Below, piece by piece: positions 48,282-57,204 of a stretch of DNA of 64,000 bases. Numbering within the stretch: position 1 is the first letter of the stretch; every line of letters starts with the position of its first letter. Where the stretch lies: contig NZ_MUBK01000001.1 of assembly GCF_002127545.1 (NCBI RefSeq), forward strand, positions 1-64,000, written 5' to 3'. Under the pieces are notes generated by a model that ran no database searches, had not been told where the DNA came from, and was given only the letters and a program-made list of their open reading frames with translations. The position numbers and the translations under genes were made by a program. Origin of the DNA: Xenorhabdus beddingii (GTDB lineage: Bacteria > Pseudomonadota > Gammaproteobacteria > Enterobacterales > Enterobacteriaceae).

Positions 48282-48791
48282 ATGAAAAACGACAACGAAT
48301 TGAACGAAATACACTCTGGGATGACCACTGGAAAACAAATCATTCATGAACCCACAATGACCCCTTTTGAACGTGCATTAGGAAAGTTACAATGTGTCCT
48401 TGTTGCCAGGAGAACGATGACAAATCCTGAAGGCGTGTCATGGCCCCAATATGATACGTTGTATTTACTTCGACAATTTCAGCCGATGAACCCCAGTGTT
48501 ATCGGCAAAAAGTTAGGGTTTACTCGATCGAAAATTTCCAAAATTCTGCGGTCGCTAAAAGATAAGGAACTCATAGAGCAAGAGTTCGGAGAAAACGACA
48601 AACGTGAATTGGCAACAAAATTAAGTCAAAAAGGATTAATGTTTTTGCACAATGCGGAATTAAGCAGACACAACATGGCCGACATCGTTGCATCTAATAT
48701 GTCTAACGGTGAAATCGCCATATTTACAGAACTTTGCAATCGTGCGGCCGATCTTTTGTATGAACAAACACTCAGTGACCACAAAGATTAG
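48282..48791 (+). CDS. MarR-family transcriptional regulator of the cluster
   Basis: A 169-residue winged-helix protein. The DNA-binding part is FQPMNPSVIGKKLGFTRSKISKILRSLKDKELIEQ with the wing FGENDKRELATKLSQKG; flanking helices form the dimer interface. MarR proteins usually repress and respond to small phenolic ligands; 3-hydroxyanthranilate or the final product would be a plausible ligand. It is co-directional with the nps operon but separated by a 305-nt spacer with a hairpin, so it likely has its own promoter. Confidence 0.88.
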   Translation: MKNDNELNEIHSGMTTGKQIIHEPTMTPFERALGKLQCVLVARRTMTNPEGVSWPQYDTLYLLRQFQPMNPSVIGKKLGFTRSKISKILRSLKDKELIEQEFGENDKRELATKLSQKGLMFLHNAELSRHNMADIVASNMSNGEIAIFTELCNRAADLLYEQTLSDHKD

Positions 48792-48848
48792 CGCACAAAG
48801 TTGAATATTAAATGGCGATTGCACAAAATCGTAAACAGGGTCCCTTAT

Positions 48849-49217
48849 TTATTGCGTATTTTGCAAAACAAACTCTCTGTAATCAGCTAACATAACGATA
48901 AAATCGTCTGTGCCACAAAAAGCCAGACTCTCGTTATCATAATAACTCATTCCCTCTTCTATCATCTCTGTGTCAAACTGGAGTTGGTTGGCCCTGATCA
49001 TGATTTCATCCTCACTCATCAATAAAGTATACTCATGACCGACTAACTGCCACTGGCGTTCACTGCCTTTAAGATCCTTCAGGGCCACAGTGATTTTATC
49101 CAATACGGTCAAATCACCTTTTACTTCCTCATTCAACCAATGGCCTATGGCTTCATGATCCATTGAAAAAGATGTTGTCACCTGACCAGTAACATCCTGC
49201 ATAAATTCATATTCCAT
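48849..49217 (-). CDS. yacL: UPF0231 family protein YacL
   Basis: A 122-residue conserved protein of unknown function. [50 protein letters not shown] and [16 protein letters not shown] match E. coli YacL throughout. GGAGGTGCGTA precedes the ATG. It lies 162 nt downstream of acnB, the E. coli neighbour, so normal synteny resumes here after the biosynthetic cluster. Confidence 0.92.
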   Translation of the reverse strand: MEYEFMQDVTGQVTTSFSMDHEAIGHWLNEEVKGDLTVLDKITVALKDLKGSERQWQLVGHEYTLLMSEDEIMIRANQLQFDTEMIEEGMSYYDNESLAFCGTDDFIVMLADYREFVLQNTQ

Positions 49218-49340
49218 TACGCACCTCCACTATTTTTCGCTTACGACGGACCCAACTGGATTTTAAACATTTCTGCTCAACCCACCTCTGAAGTAGTCCA
49301 CAAACTGACACAAAAACTGCCATAAAGTTAATACAAAAAA

Positions 49341-49359
49341 AGGAGGCGTTTAGCCTCCT
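49341..49359 (-). terminator. Terminator downstream of acnB
   Basis: AGGAGGC and GCCTCCT pair around a 5-nt loop; on the minus strand TTTTTTT follows. It lies 20 nt after the acnB stop. Confidence 0.88.
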
Positions 49360-49379
49360 ATTCATTGCAATATACTTTT

Positions 49380-51977
49380 TTACACTGAGGTTTGGAAGAT
49401 CACATCATCCGCTTTTTCTGTGTACTGGCTCAATTGATCAAAATTGAGGTAGCGATAGGTATCTGCTGCGGTTTCATCGACCTTATCCATGAATTGCAAA
49501 TATTCTGCCGGTGTTGGCAAACGCCCCAATAATGAAGCCACGGCAGCCAGTTCCGCAGAAGCCAGATAAACATTGGCACCAGAACCAAGACGGTTCGGGA
49601 AGTTACGGGTAGAAGTCGATACCACAGTAGCCCCATCCGCCACTCGCGCCTGATTCCCCATGCACAATGAACAGCCGGGGATCTCAATACGTGCCCCACT
49701 TTTACCGAAGACGCTGTAATAACCTTCTTCCGTTAACTGGGCGGCATCCATTTTGGTTGGAGGTGCAACCCACAAGCGGGTCGGTAATTGACCTTTATGC
49801 TGATCCAGCAACTTACCGGCCGCCCGGAAATGACCGATATTCGTCATGCAGGAACCGATAAAGACTTCATCAATTTTGCTGTTAGCAACGTCTGACAACA
49901 ACCTTGCATCGTCTGGATCATTCGGTGCACACAAAATAGGCTCTTTAATGTCAGCCAAATCGACTTCAATCACCGCAGCATATTCTGCATCTGCATCCGC
50001 TTCCAGCAATTGCGGATCTTTCAGCCAGTTTTCCATACCGATAATACGGCGTTCCAATGTCCGGCGATCACCATAACCTTCAGCAATCATCCATTTCAAC
50101 AACACAACATTCGATTGCAGATATTCAATGATTGGCGCTTTGTCCAGCTTAATGGTACAACCTGCAGCAGAACGTTCCGCAGAGGCGTCAGCCAACTCAA
50201 ATGCCTGTTCAACCTTAAGCTCTGGCAAGCCTTCAATTTCGAGGATGCGACCAGAGAAGATATTTTTCTTACCCTTCTTCTCAACGGTCAATAAACCTTG
50301 CTGGATCGCATAGTAAGGAATGGCATGCACCAAATCACGCAGAGTAATGCCGGGTTGCATTTTCCCTTTAAAACGAACCAATACTGATTCCGGCATATCC
50401 AGCGGCATGACGCCCGTTGCAGCCGCAAATGCCACCAAACCTGAACCCGCAGGGAAAGAAATACCGATGGGGAAACGGGTATGAGAGTCACCGCCTGTCC
50501 CCACCGTATCCGGCAATAACATGCGGTTCAGCCATGAGTGGATAATGCCATCCCCCGGTCGCAGCGATACCCCACCCCGGTTCATGATGAAATCAGGCAG
50601 AGTATGATGTGTCGTCACATCGACAGGTTTTGGATAAGCCGCAGTATGACAGAATGACTGCATGACCAAATCCGCAGAGAAGCCCAGACACGCCAAATCT
50701 TTCAATTCATCCCGCGTCATTGGCCCGGTGGTGTCCTGAGAACCCACAGAAGTCATCTTAGGTTCACAATATTCTCCCGGACGAATACCGGTTGCACCAC
50801 AGGCACGCCCGACCATTTTCTGCGCCAATGAGAAGCCGCGATCGCTTTTCGCAACCGCTTTTGCCTGACGGAATACCTCACTGTGTGGCAACCCCAGTGA
50901 TTCACGCGCTTTTCCAGTTAAACCACGACCAATAATCAATGGAATACGGCCACCGGCACGCACTTCATCAATCAGGACATCCGTTTTCAGCTCAAAGGCA
51001 GACAATAATTCATTGGTTTCGTGGTGGCGGATTTCACCTTTAAATGGATAGATATCAATCACATCACCCATGTTCAATTTGGAAACATCCACCTCAATGG
51101 GCAATGCCCCGGCATCTTCCATGGTATTAAAGAAAATGGGGGCGATTTTTCCACCCAATACGACACCAGCCCCCCGTTTATTCGGCACAAACGGAATGTC
51201 TTCACCCATAAACCACAATACGGAGTTAGTGGCTGATTTACGGGAAGAACCCGTACCGACAACATCCCCCACATAGGCTAACGGATAGCCTTTCTGATTC
51301 AGAGCTTCGATTTGTTTAATCGGGCCTACGGCACCGTCTTGATCGGGTTCAATACCTTCACGGGCATTCTTGAGCATGGCCAGAGCATGTAGAGGAATAT
51401 CAGGACGTGACCACGCATCAGGCGCAGGAGAAAGATCATCGGTGTTGGTTTCACCCGTGACCTTAAAGACGGTCACGGTGATTTTTTCTGCCAACGCAGG
51501 GCGTTCCAGAAACCATTCTGCATCAGCCCATGACTGAACAATCTGTTTGGCATGGACATTACCTGCTTTAGCTTTTTCTTCCACATCATAGAAGCTATCA
51601 AACATCAGCAAAGTATGAGAGAGCGCTTTCGCCGCAATAGGTGCCAGTTTTTCATCATCAAGGGCATCAATTAAAGCGTGGATATTATACCCGCCCTGCA
51701 TGGTTCCCAGTAATTCGATGGCTTTCTCCTGTGTCACCAGGGGTGAAGCGGCTTCACCCTTGGCAATGGCAGCAAGGAAGCCCGCTTTAACATAAGCGGC
51801 CTCATCGACACCAGGAGGAACACGGTGAGTCAGTAAGTCTAACAGGAAATCTTCTTCACCTTTAGGTGGGTTCTTCAGTAATTCGACCAGCGCTGCTACT
51901 TGAGCTGCGTCTAACGGCTTAGGGACGATGCCTTGAGCTGCGCGCTCGGCTACGTGCTTGCGGTATTCTTCTAGCAC
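49380..51977 (-). CDS. acnB: Aconitate hydratase B
   Basis: An 865-residue iron-sulfur enzyme that isomerises citrate to isocitrate. The N-terminal HEAT-like domain ([14 protein letters not shown]) precedes the swivel domain and catalytic domains; cluster cysteines lie in [13 protein letters not shown] and [10 protein letters not shown]. Length matches E. coli. The start is a GTG at 51977 preceded by GAGGAGA. AcnB also binds mRNAs when its cluster is lost. Confidence 0.97.
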   Translation of the reverse strand: MLEEYRKHVAERAAQGIVPKPLDAAQVAALVELLKNPPKGEEDFLLDLLTHRVPPGVDEAAYVKAGFLAAIAKGEAASPLVTQEKAIELLGTMQGGYNIHALIDALDDEKLAPIAAKALSHTLLMFDSFYDVEEKAKAGNVHAKQIVQSWADAEWFLERPALAEKITVTVFKVTGETNTDDLSPAPDAWSRPDIPLHALAMLKNAREGIEPDQDGAVGPIKQIEALNQKGYPLAYVGDVVGTGSSRKSATNSVLWFMGEDIPFVPNKRGAGVVLGGKIAPIFFNTMEDAGALPIEVDVSKLNMGDVIDIYPFKGEIRHHETNELLSAFELKTDVLIDEVRAGGRIPLIIGRGLTGKARESLGLPHSEVFRQAKAVAKSDRGFSLAQKMVGRACGATGIRPGEYCEPKMTSVGSQDTTGPMTRDELKDLACLGFSADLVMQSFCHTAAYPKPVDVTTHHTLPDFIMNRGGVSLRPGDGIIHSWLNRMLLPDTVGTGGDSHTRFPIGISFPAGSGLVAFAAATGVMPLDMPESVLVRFKGKMQPGITLRDLVHAIPYYAIQQGLLTVEKKGKKNIFSGRILEIEGLPELKVEQAFELADASAERSAAGCTIKLDKAPIIEYLQSNVVLLKWMIAEGYGDRRTLERRIIGMENWLKDPQLLEADADAEYAAVIEVDLADIKEPILCAPNDPDDARLLSDVANSKIDEVFIGSCMTNIGHFRAAGKLLDQHKGQLPTRLWVAPPTKMDAAQLTEEGYYSVFGKSGARIEIPGCSLCMGNQARVADGATVVSTSTRNFPNRLGSGANVYLASAELAAVASLLGRLPTPAEYLQFMDKVDETAADTYRYLNFDQLSQYTEKADDVIFQTSV

Positions 51978-52358
51978 GACTTTCTCCTCGCTCTCATTGT
52001 CATTTTATATACCCGGCTGTCTGCACCCGGTAACGATCATCTAAAATAACTTTCTAAAACAATCATCAAGGGTGCCAGGTCAGAGGATTTTGCTCGCATA
52101 ACGTTATAATTATGCTCAACTTAGGGCGTTTAGCATACCAAAATTTGAATGGCATGTTAATTCATTCACATAAAATCAACATTGAACCATGATAAAATTC
52201 TGGATAAATGAGTTTAAAGAGTGTATTAAAGTTTGAAATACTATTTGTTGCTATTTCAACCTGAAAATCCCTTAATTTCTATCAGAATTTTTATTGGACG
52301 CGCAGATTTTCCCTTTCCATACTACAACATACAAATTAACGGATAAGGCAATCATCTC
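51978..52358. promoter_or_regulatory. acnB upstream region
   Basis: A 381-nt AT-rich divergent spacer between acnB and the DUF1801-like gene. It must hold the acnB promoter. I see no further gene, strong hairpin or recognisable operator. Confidence 0.45.
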
Positions 52359-52796
52359 ATGAAAGCATTTCAATGTGACGACGTTCATTCCGTCTTTAAT
52401 CATTATCCTGAACGATATCAAAAGTTGTTATTGACGATAAGAGAGTTAATATTTGACGTCGCATCAAAAACGGACGGAGTCGGCTTAATTACCGAGACGT
52501 TGAAATGGGGGCAGCCCAGTTATCTTACCCTTGAAACGGGATCGGGCACCACAATCCGATTGGGCCGTTTCGGTGATTCGCATGTGGCTCTCTTTTTCCA
52601 CTGCCAGACGACATTAGTTGATACGTTCAGAACGCTTTTTCCTGAACTGACTTATGCAAAAAATCGGGCCATCGTTTTGGCGCCAGAAGCCGATTTGCCA
52701 ACCGATGAGTTGAGTATATGTATTGAAATGTCATTCACTTATAGATTAAGGAAAAAGAGAGTGTCATACCATGATTACAAACCGAGAATTAAATGA
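52359..52796 (+). CDS. DUF1801 domain-containing protein
   Basis: A 145-residue protein of the YdhG-like fold: YPERYQKLLLTIRELIFDVASKTDGVGLITETLKWGQPSYL is the typical opening and EMSFTYRLRKKRV the end. Biochemical function of the family is unknown. Its last 26 nt overlap the start of the next gene in another frame, so the pair is probably co-expressed. It is not present beside acnB in E. coli. Confidence 0.8.
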   Translation: MKAFQCDDVHSVFNHYPERYQKLLLTIRELIFDVASKTDGVGLITETLKWGQPSYLTLETGSGTTIRLGRFGDSHVALFFHCQTTLVDTFRTLFPELTYAKNRAIVLAPEADLPTDELSICIEMSFTYRLRKKRVSYHDYKPRIK

Positions 52797-53406
52797 CCTG
52801 AATTCCCCCGCCAATATTAGAGAAGTTTCAAAAGCTCAAATGTTGGTAAACCTTAACCAGATAAAAACGAATGAATCTCAATGTGAAATGGGAGCATTTC
52901 AAGATCCATCAGAAATAAACAGACATAACACATTTATAAAAACAAGCACTTCAATACAAGATATTTATTCAAATGAACAGATTGGAGGATTACAAAAACA
53001 TCGTTATTTTGTCTGCTCAGTTCAAGGAAAACCCGTCGGTATTATGATTTTCATACCCGCCTCACCGGCCTCTTCCTCTGAGCCTGATGACAAAATCGGG
53101 TATATGCTGACCTACCCTTCTGGTCAGGGATATGGCGGTTTACTTATTGAATATGCAGTCAATCTATCCGTCTCACTAAATCATTCAGGAAGATTAATAT
53201 TAAACGCAGAACCCTATTCTAAACCCATCTATGAACATTTTGGATTTACTCCCACAGATCAGAGTTTTTTGGGTACAACCACCATGCGACTCACCCCCGC
53301 CAATAGTAATAAATGGATATCAACCCCTAATGGATATAAACTTAAAAGAAGCGGTTCTCTGGGTAATTATCTGTCGAGTTTTAATTGGCGGTGTAACATA
53401 TTGTAA
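52771..53406 (+). CDS. GNAT-like acetyltransferase
   Basis: A 211-residue protein. The acetyl-CoA binding loop appears as YPSGQGYGGLLIEYAVN (about 125-141, a Q/R-x-x-G-x-G/A variant) and the C-terminal GNAT part as NAEPYSKPIYEHFGFTPTDQ. The first 60 residues and the last 30 (SNKWISTPNGYKLKRSG) are not typical of the core fold. The substrate is unknown. The coding sequence is AT-rich compared with acnB and lpdA, suggesting acquisition. It overlaps the DUF1801-like gene. Confidence 0.7.
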   Translation: MITNRELNDLNSPANIREVSKAQMLVNLNQIKTNESQCEMGAFQDPSEINRHNTFIKTSTSIQDIYSNEQIGGLQKHRYFVCSVQGKPVGIMIFIPASPASSSEPDDKIGYMLTYPSGQGYGGLLIEYAVNLSVSLNHSGRLILNAEPYSKPIYEHFGFTPTDQSFLGTTTMRLTPANSNKWISTPNGYKLKRSGSLGNYLSSFNWRCNIL

Positions 53407-53431
53407 TTAAATCATTATATTGGGCCATATT

Positions 53432-53584
53432 ATGAAATCTCCTAAAAAAATCTTTGATAACTTATTATCAAGGATGCATATAAGAGAATCACCCAAAGAA
53501 AGATACAAACGATTATTTCAAACGACTATCAATGAAATAAGTCAAAATGAGATGTTTGAAGTTAATTCCATCGGAAAGACGTGA
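53432..53584 (+). CDS. Possible 50-residue basic protein
   Basis: An ATG at 53432, 26 nt after the GNAT-like gene, opens 50 codons: MKSPKKIFDNLLSRMHIRES, then a charged helical tail ending in SIGKT. The start lacks a strong ribosome binding site. No family recognised; it could be the shortened remnant of a longer gene. Confidence 0.35.
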   Translation: MKSPKKIFDNLLSRMHIRESPKERYKRLFQTTINEISQNEMFEVNSIGKT

Positions 53585-53654
53585 ATGGTCAGCGATCGAC
53601 AATACTTATCGTCTTAGAAAATAGATGCCATAAATTTAATTGTGCAGGTAAATA

Positions 53655-53684
53655 AAAACGGCCTCCATGGTGGAAGCCGTTTTT
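53655..53684. terminator. Terminator downstream of lpdA
   Basis: AAAAACGGC and GCCGTTTTT pair with an inner TCCA/TGGA helix. T-runs are present on both strands, so it probably serves lpdA and the accessory genes on the other side. Confidence 0.88.
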
Positions 53685-53706
53685 CACCACTGCAAAATCT
53701 AAAGCA

Positions 53707-55134
53707 TTATTTCTTTTTCTTTGCCTTAGGGTTTGGCAAATCCGTAATGCTGCCTTCGTAAATTTCTGCAGCCATACCGATTGATTCGTACAGTGTCGGG
53801 TGAGCGTGGATGGTCAGAGCGATATCTTCTGCATCACAGCCCATTTCGATAGCCAGACCGATTTCACCCAGCAGTTCACCGCCGTTAGTACCAACAATAG
53901 CACCACCGATAATGCGGTTAGATTCTTTATCGAAAATCAGCTTGGTCATACCCTCTGAACAGTCAGATGCGATTGCACGACCTGATGCCGCCCATGGGAA
54001 AGTCGCGGTTTCATAGCTGATGCCTTTTTCTTTCGCTTCTTTCTCAGTCAGACCAACCCATGCCACTTCTGGTTCAGTGTAAGCAATGGATGGGATAACT
54101 TTTGGATCGAAGTAATGTTTCTTACCAGAAATAACTTCAGCCGCCACGTGACCTTCGTGAACACCTTTGTGTGCCAGCATTGGCTGACCAACGATATCAC
54201 CGATAGCGAAGATGTGAGGCACGTTAGTGCGCATTTGTTTATCCACATGGATAAAGCCGCGCTCATCAACTTCAACGCCTGCTTTGCCTGCATCCAACAG
54301 TTTACCGTTTGGTACACGGCCGATAGCCACCAGAACCGCATCATAACGCTGTGGTTCAGCAGGGGCTTTTTTACCTTCCATTGTCACGTAGATGCCATCT
54401 TCTTTCGCTTCTACTGCGGTCACTTTAGTTTCCAGCATCAGGTTGAACTTCTTGCTGACACGTTTAGTGAACACTTTAACAATGTCTTTGTCCGCAGCAG
54501 GGATCACCTGATCGAACATTTCTACCACGTCAATCTGAGAACCCAGAGCGTGGTAAACCGTTCCCATTTCCAGACCGATAATACCGCCGCCCATGACCAG
54601 CAAGCGTCCCGGAACCGTTTTCAGCTCCAGTGCATCGGTAGAATCCCATACGCGAGGATCAGCATGTGGAATGAATGGCAACTGAATTGGGCGTGAACCC
54701 GCTGCGATAATGGCGTTATCAAAATTAATCGTTGTTGCGCCGTTTTCGCCTTCGACGACCAGAGTGTTAGCGCCTGTAAATTTACCAACACCGTTAACAA
54801 CGTTAACTTTACGGCCCTTAGCCATGCCGCCCAGACCACCGGTCAACTGAGAAATGACTTTTTCTTTCCAGAGACGGATCTTATCGATATCAGTTTGTGG
54901 CTCACCAAACACGATACCGTGTTGTGCCAGCGCCTTGGCTTCTTCAATCACTTTTGCTACATGAAGCAGCGCCTTGGATGGGATACAACCCACGTTAAGG
55001 CAGACACCACCCAGAGTAGAGTAGCGTTCAACCAAAACGGTATCCAAGCCTAAGTCTGCACAACGAAAAGCAGCAGAATACCCAGCAGGGCCTGCTCCAA
55101 GCACCACTACCTGGGCTTTAATTTCAGTACTCAT
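53707..55134 (-). CDS. lpdA: Dihydrolipoyl dehydrogenase (E3)
   Basis: A 475-residue FAD/NAD enzyme that reoxidises lipoamide for the pyruvate and 2-oxoglutarate dehydrogenases and the glycine cleavage system. FAD motif GAGPAGYSAAFRCADLG, redox disulfide GGVCLNVGCIPSK, NAD motif GGGIIGLEMGTVYHALG, and the C-terminal HAHPTLYES with the catalytic His. Two Met codons open the frame; the second (55134) matches E. coli. It also serves the gcv genes in this window. Confidence 0.97.
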   Translation of the reverse strand: MSTEIKAQVVVLGAGPAGYSAAFRCADLGLDTVLVERYSTLGGVCLNVGCIPSKALLHVAKVIEEAKALAQHGIVFGEPQTDIDKIRLWKEKVISQLTGGLGGMAKGRKVNVVNGVGKFTGANTLVVEGENGATTINFDNAIIAAGSRPIQLPFIPHADPRVWDSTDALELKTVPGRLLVMGGGIIGLEMGTVYHALGSQIDVVEMFDQVIPAADKDIVKVFTKRVSKKFNLMLETKVTAVEAKEDGIYVTMEGKKAPAEPQRYDAVLVAIGRVPNGKLLDAGKAGVEVDERGFIHVDKQMRTNVPHIFAIGDIVGQPMLAHKGVHEGHVAAEVISGKKHYFDPKVIPSIAYTEPEVAWVGLTEKEAKEKGISYETATFPWAASGRAIASDCSEGMTKLIFDKESNRIIGGAIVGTNGGELLGEIGLAIEMGCDAEDIALTIHAHPTLYESIGMAAEIYEGSITDLPNPKAKKKK

Positions 55135-55309
55135 CATGACCTCTTAATTGTTTGTCCGGCGGGTCAGACGAAAAAAAACCATATTCCACCGGGACGTACA
55201 CACCGCGAGCAGTTTACAGAATTGTAAATAACCTGAAAAGCGCGTTAACGTGACAGAAATCCCAACCTGCCAGATGCAAGGAGAAAATATCTGTCACGAC
55301 AGTAATCAT

Positions 55310-55333
55310 TAGGCCGGTAAATATACCGGCCTT
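55310..55333 (-). terminator. Hairpin between aceF and lpdA
   Basis: AGGCCGGTA and TACCGGCCT form a 9-bp GC-rich stem 5 nt after the aceF stop. No T-run follows on the minus strand, so it may be an RNA-stabilising or partially terminating structure, allowing lower lpdA read-through. Confidence 0.55.
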
Positions 55334-55337
55334 AGCA

Positions 55338-57191
55338 TTACATCACCAAACGGCGGATGTCGCTCATCAATTGATTAATATAAGTGATGAAGCGAGCACC
55401 GTCTGCCCCATCGATCACACGGTGGTCGAAAGACAGAGACATAGGCAGGATCAGACGTGGAACGAATTCCTTGCCATTCCAGACGGGTTTCATGGAAGAG
55501 CGGGACAGTCCCATGATCGCGACTTCTGGTGCATTCACGATAGGTGCAAAACCGGTTGTGCCGATACCACCCAGGCTGGAGATAGTGAAGCAACCACCCT
55601 GCATGTCGGAAGCTGTCAGCTTACCGGCACGCGCTTTCTTGGAAACTTCAGCCAGTTCTCTTGACAGTTCCATGATGCCTTTCTTATTGACATCTTTGAA
55701 GACAGGAACAACCAGACCGTTAGGCGTATCAACCGCAATACCGATGTTGACATATTTTTTCAGGATCAGCTTTTGGCCATCTTCAGAGATGGAGCTGTTA
55801 AAGCGAGGCATTGCTTCCAGTGCTTTCGCAGCGGCTTTCATGACGAATACCAGCGGAGTGACCTTCACGCCAAGCTGTTTCTTCTCAGCTTCTTTGTTCT
55901 GTTGTTTACGGAATTCTTCAACTTCAGTGATATCCGCTTCATCGAACAGGTTAACGTGAGGGATCATGACCCAGTTACGGCTCAGGTTAGCACCGGAGAT
56001 TTTCTGGATACGGCTCATTTCAACTTCTTCGATTTCACCAAATTTGCTGAAATCAACTTTAGGCCAAGGCAGCATACCCGGCAGACCGCCGCCCGTAGCA
56101 GCAGGTGCTGCTTCCGCACGTTTAATCGCCTCTTTCACGTAAGCCTGAACGTCTTCACGCAGGATGCGACCCTTACGGCCAGTACCTTTGACTTTAGCCA
56201 GATTCACACCAAATTCACGCGCCAGACGACGGATCACAGGAGTCGCATGAACATAAGCGTCATTTTCTGCAAATTCGTTTTTGCTTTCAGCCAGCTTACT
56301 TGCTGCCGGTGCGGCTTTCGCAGGTTCAGCCGCAGGAGCTGGAGCCGCTGCCGGCGCTGCCACAGGTGCTGCACCTGCAACTTCGAATACCATGATCAGA
56401 GAACCGGTCTTGACCTTATCGCCAGCGGCAATTTTGATCTCTTTCACCGTACCGGCGAAAGGTGCAGGAACTTCCATTGACGCCTTGTCACCTTCAACCG
56501 TGATCAGGGACTGCTCTTCAGCAATGGTGTCGCCCACTTTGACCATGATTTCGGTCACTTCAACTTCATCACCACCGATATCGGGTACGTTGACTTCTTT
56601 CGCCGCAGATGCCGCCGGTGCTGCTGCCGGAGCCGCTGTTGCCACAGGTGCTGCGCCAGAACCCGCCACTTCGAATACCATGATCAGAGAACCGGTTTTG
56701 ACTTTATCGCCAGCGGCAATTTTGATCTCTTTCACCGTACCTGCGAAGGGTGCAGGAACTTCCATCGACGCCTTGTCACCTTCAACCGTGATCAGGGACT
56801 GCTCTTCAGTGATGGTATCACCGACTTTGACCATAATTTCGGTCACTTCAACTTCGTCACCACCGATATCAGGTACGTTAACTTCTTTGCTTTCAGCCGC
56901 TACAGGTGCCGCCGCCGGAGCTGCTGCCTGCTGAACGGGCGCAGCTTCTGCTGCACCGTTTGCGGATTCAAACACCATGATCAGTTTGCCGGTTTCAACT
57001 TTATCGCCAACCGCAATTTTGATCTCTTTAACCACACCCGCCTGTGGAGAGGGGACTTCCATAGACGCCTTGTCACCTTCAACCGTAATCAGGGACTGCT
57101 CTGCTTCTACAGTGTCACCGACTTTCACCATGATTTCGGTAACTTCAACTTCATCCGCACCAATATCAGGTACATTAATTTCAATGGACAT
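55338..57191 (-). CDS. aceF: Pyruvate dehydrogenase E2, dihydrolipoyl acetyltransferase
   Basis: A 617-residue core protein of the complex. Three N-terminal lipoyl domains carry lysines at 41, 140 and 236, each in [10 protein letters not shown], joined by Ala/Pro-rich linkers. The E1/E3-binding domain is near 315-350 ([20 protein letters not shown]) and the catalytic domain ends with [14 protein letters not shown], containing the active-site His. Lipoyl domains 2 and 3 are almost identical. It is 13 nt after aceE. Confidence 0.97.
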   Translation of the reverse strand: MSIEINVPDIGADEVEVTEIMVKVGDTVEAEQSLITVEGDKASMEVPSPQAGVVKEIKIAVGDKVETGKLIMVFESANGAAEAAPVQQAAAPAAAPVAAESKEVNVPDIGGDEVEVTEIMVKVGDTITEEQSLITVEGDKASMEVPAPFAGTVKEIKIAAGDKVKTGSLIMVFEVAGSGAAPVATAAPAAAPAASAAKEVNVPDIGGDEVEVTEIMVKVGDTIAEEQSLITVEGDKASMEVPAPFAGTVKEIKIAAGDKVKTGSLIMVFEVAGAAPVAAPAAAPAPAAEPAKAAPAASKLAESKNEFAENDAYVHATPVIRRLAREFGVNLAKVKGTGRKGRILREDVQAYVKEAIKRAEAAPAATGGGLPGMLPWPKVDFSKFGEIEEVEMSRIQKISGANLSRNWVMIPHVNLFDEADITEVEEFRKQQNKEAEKKQLGVKVTPLVFVMKAAAKALEAMPRFNSSISEDGQKLILKKYVNIGIAVDTPNGLVVPVFKDVNKKGIMELSRELAEVSKKARAGKLTASDMQGGCFTISSLGGIGTTGFAPIVNAPEVAIMGLSRSSMKPVWNGKEFVPRLILPMSLSFDHRVIDGADGARFITYINQLMSDIRRLVM

Positions 57192-57204
57192 TAATCTTTA
57201 CCTC

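Larger units (their letters stand above)
33365..48791. other. Pyrrolobenzodiazepine (tilimycin/tilivalline-type) biosynthetic cluster
   Basis: Two divergent operons share a 653-nt control region. The minus-strand arm encodes a PhzE-like ADIC synthase, PhzD-like isochorismatase and a short-chain dehydrogenase, which together give 3-hydroxyanthranilate, then an MFS exporter and a UvrA-like resistance protein. The plus-strand arm encodes an aryl-acid adenylating enzyme, a free carrier protein and a C-A-T-reductase NRPS module. This is the gene set known for tilimycin in Klebsiella oxytoca, also reported for tilivalline in Xenorhabdus eapokensis. A SnoaL-like and a MarR gene close the cluster. 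The product is inferred. Confidence 0.88.
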
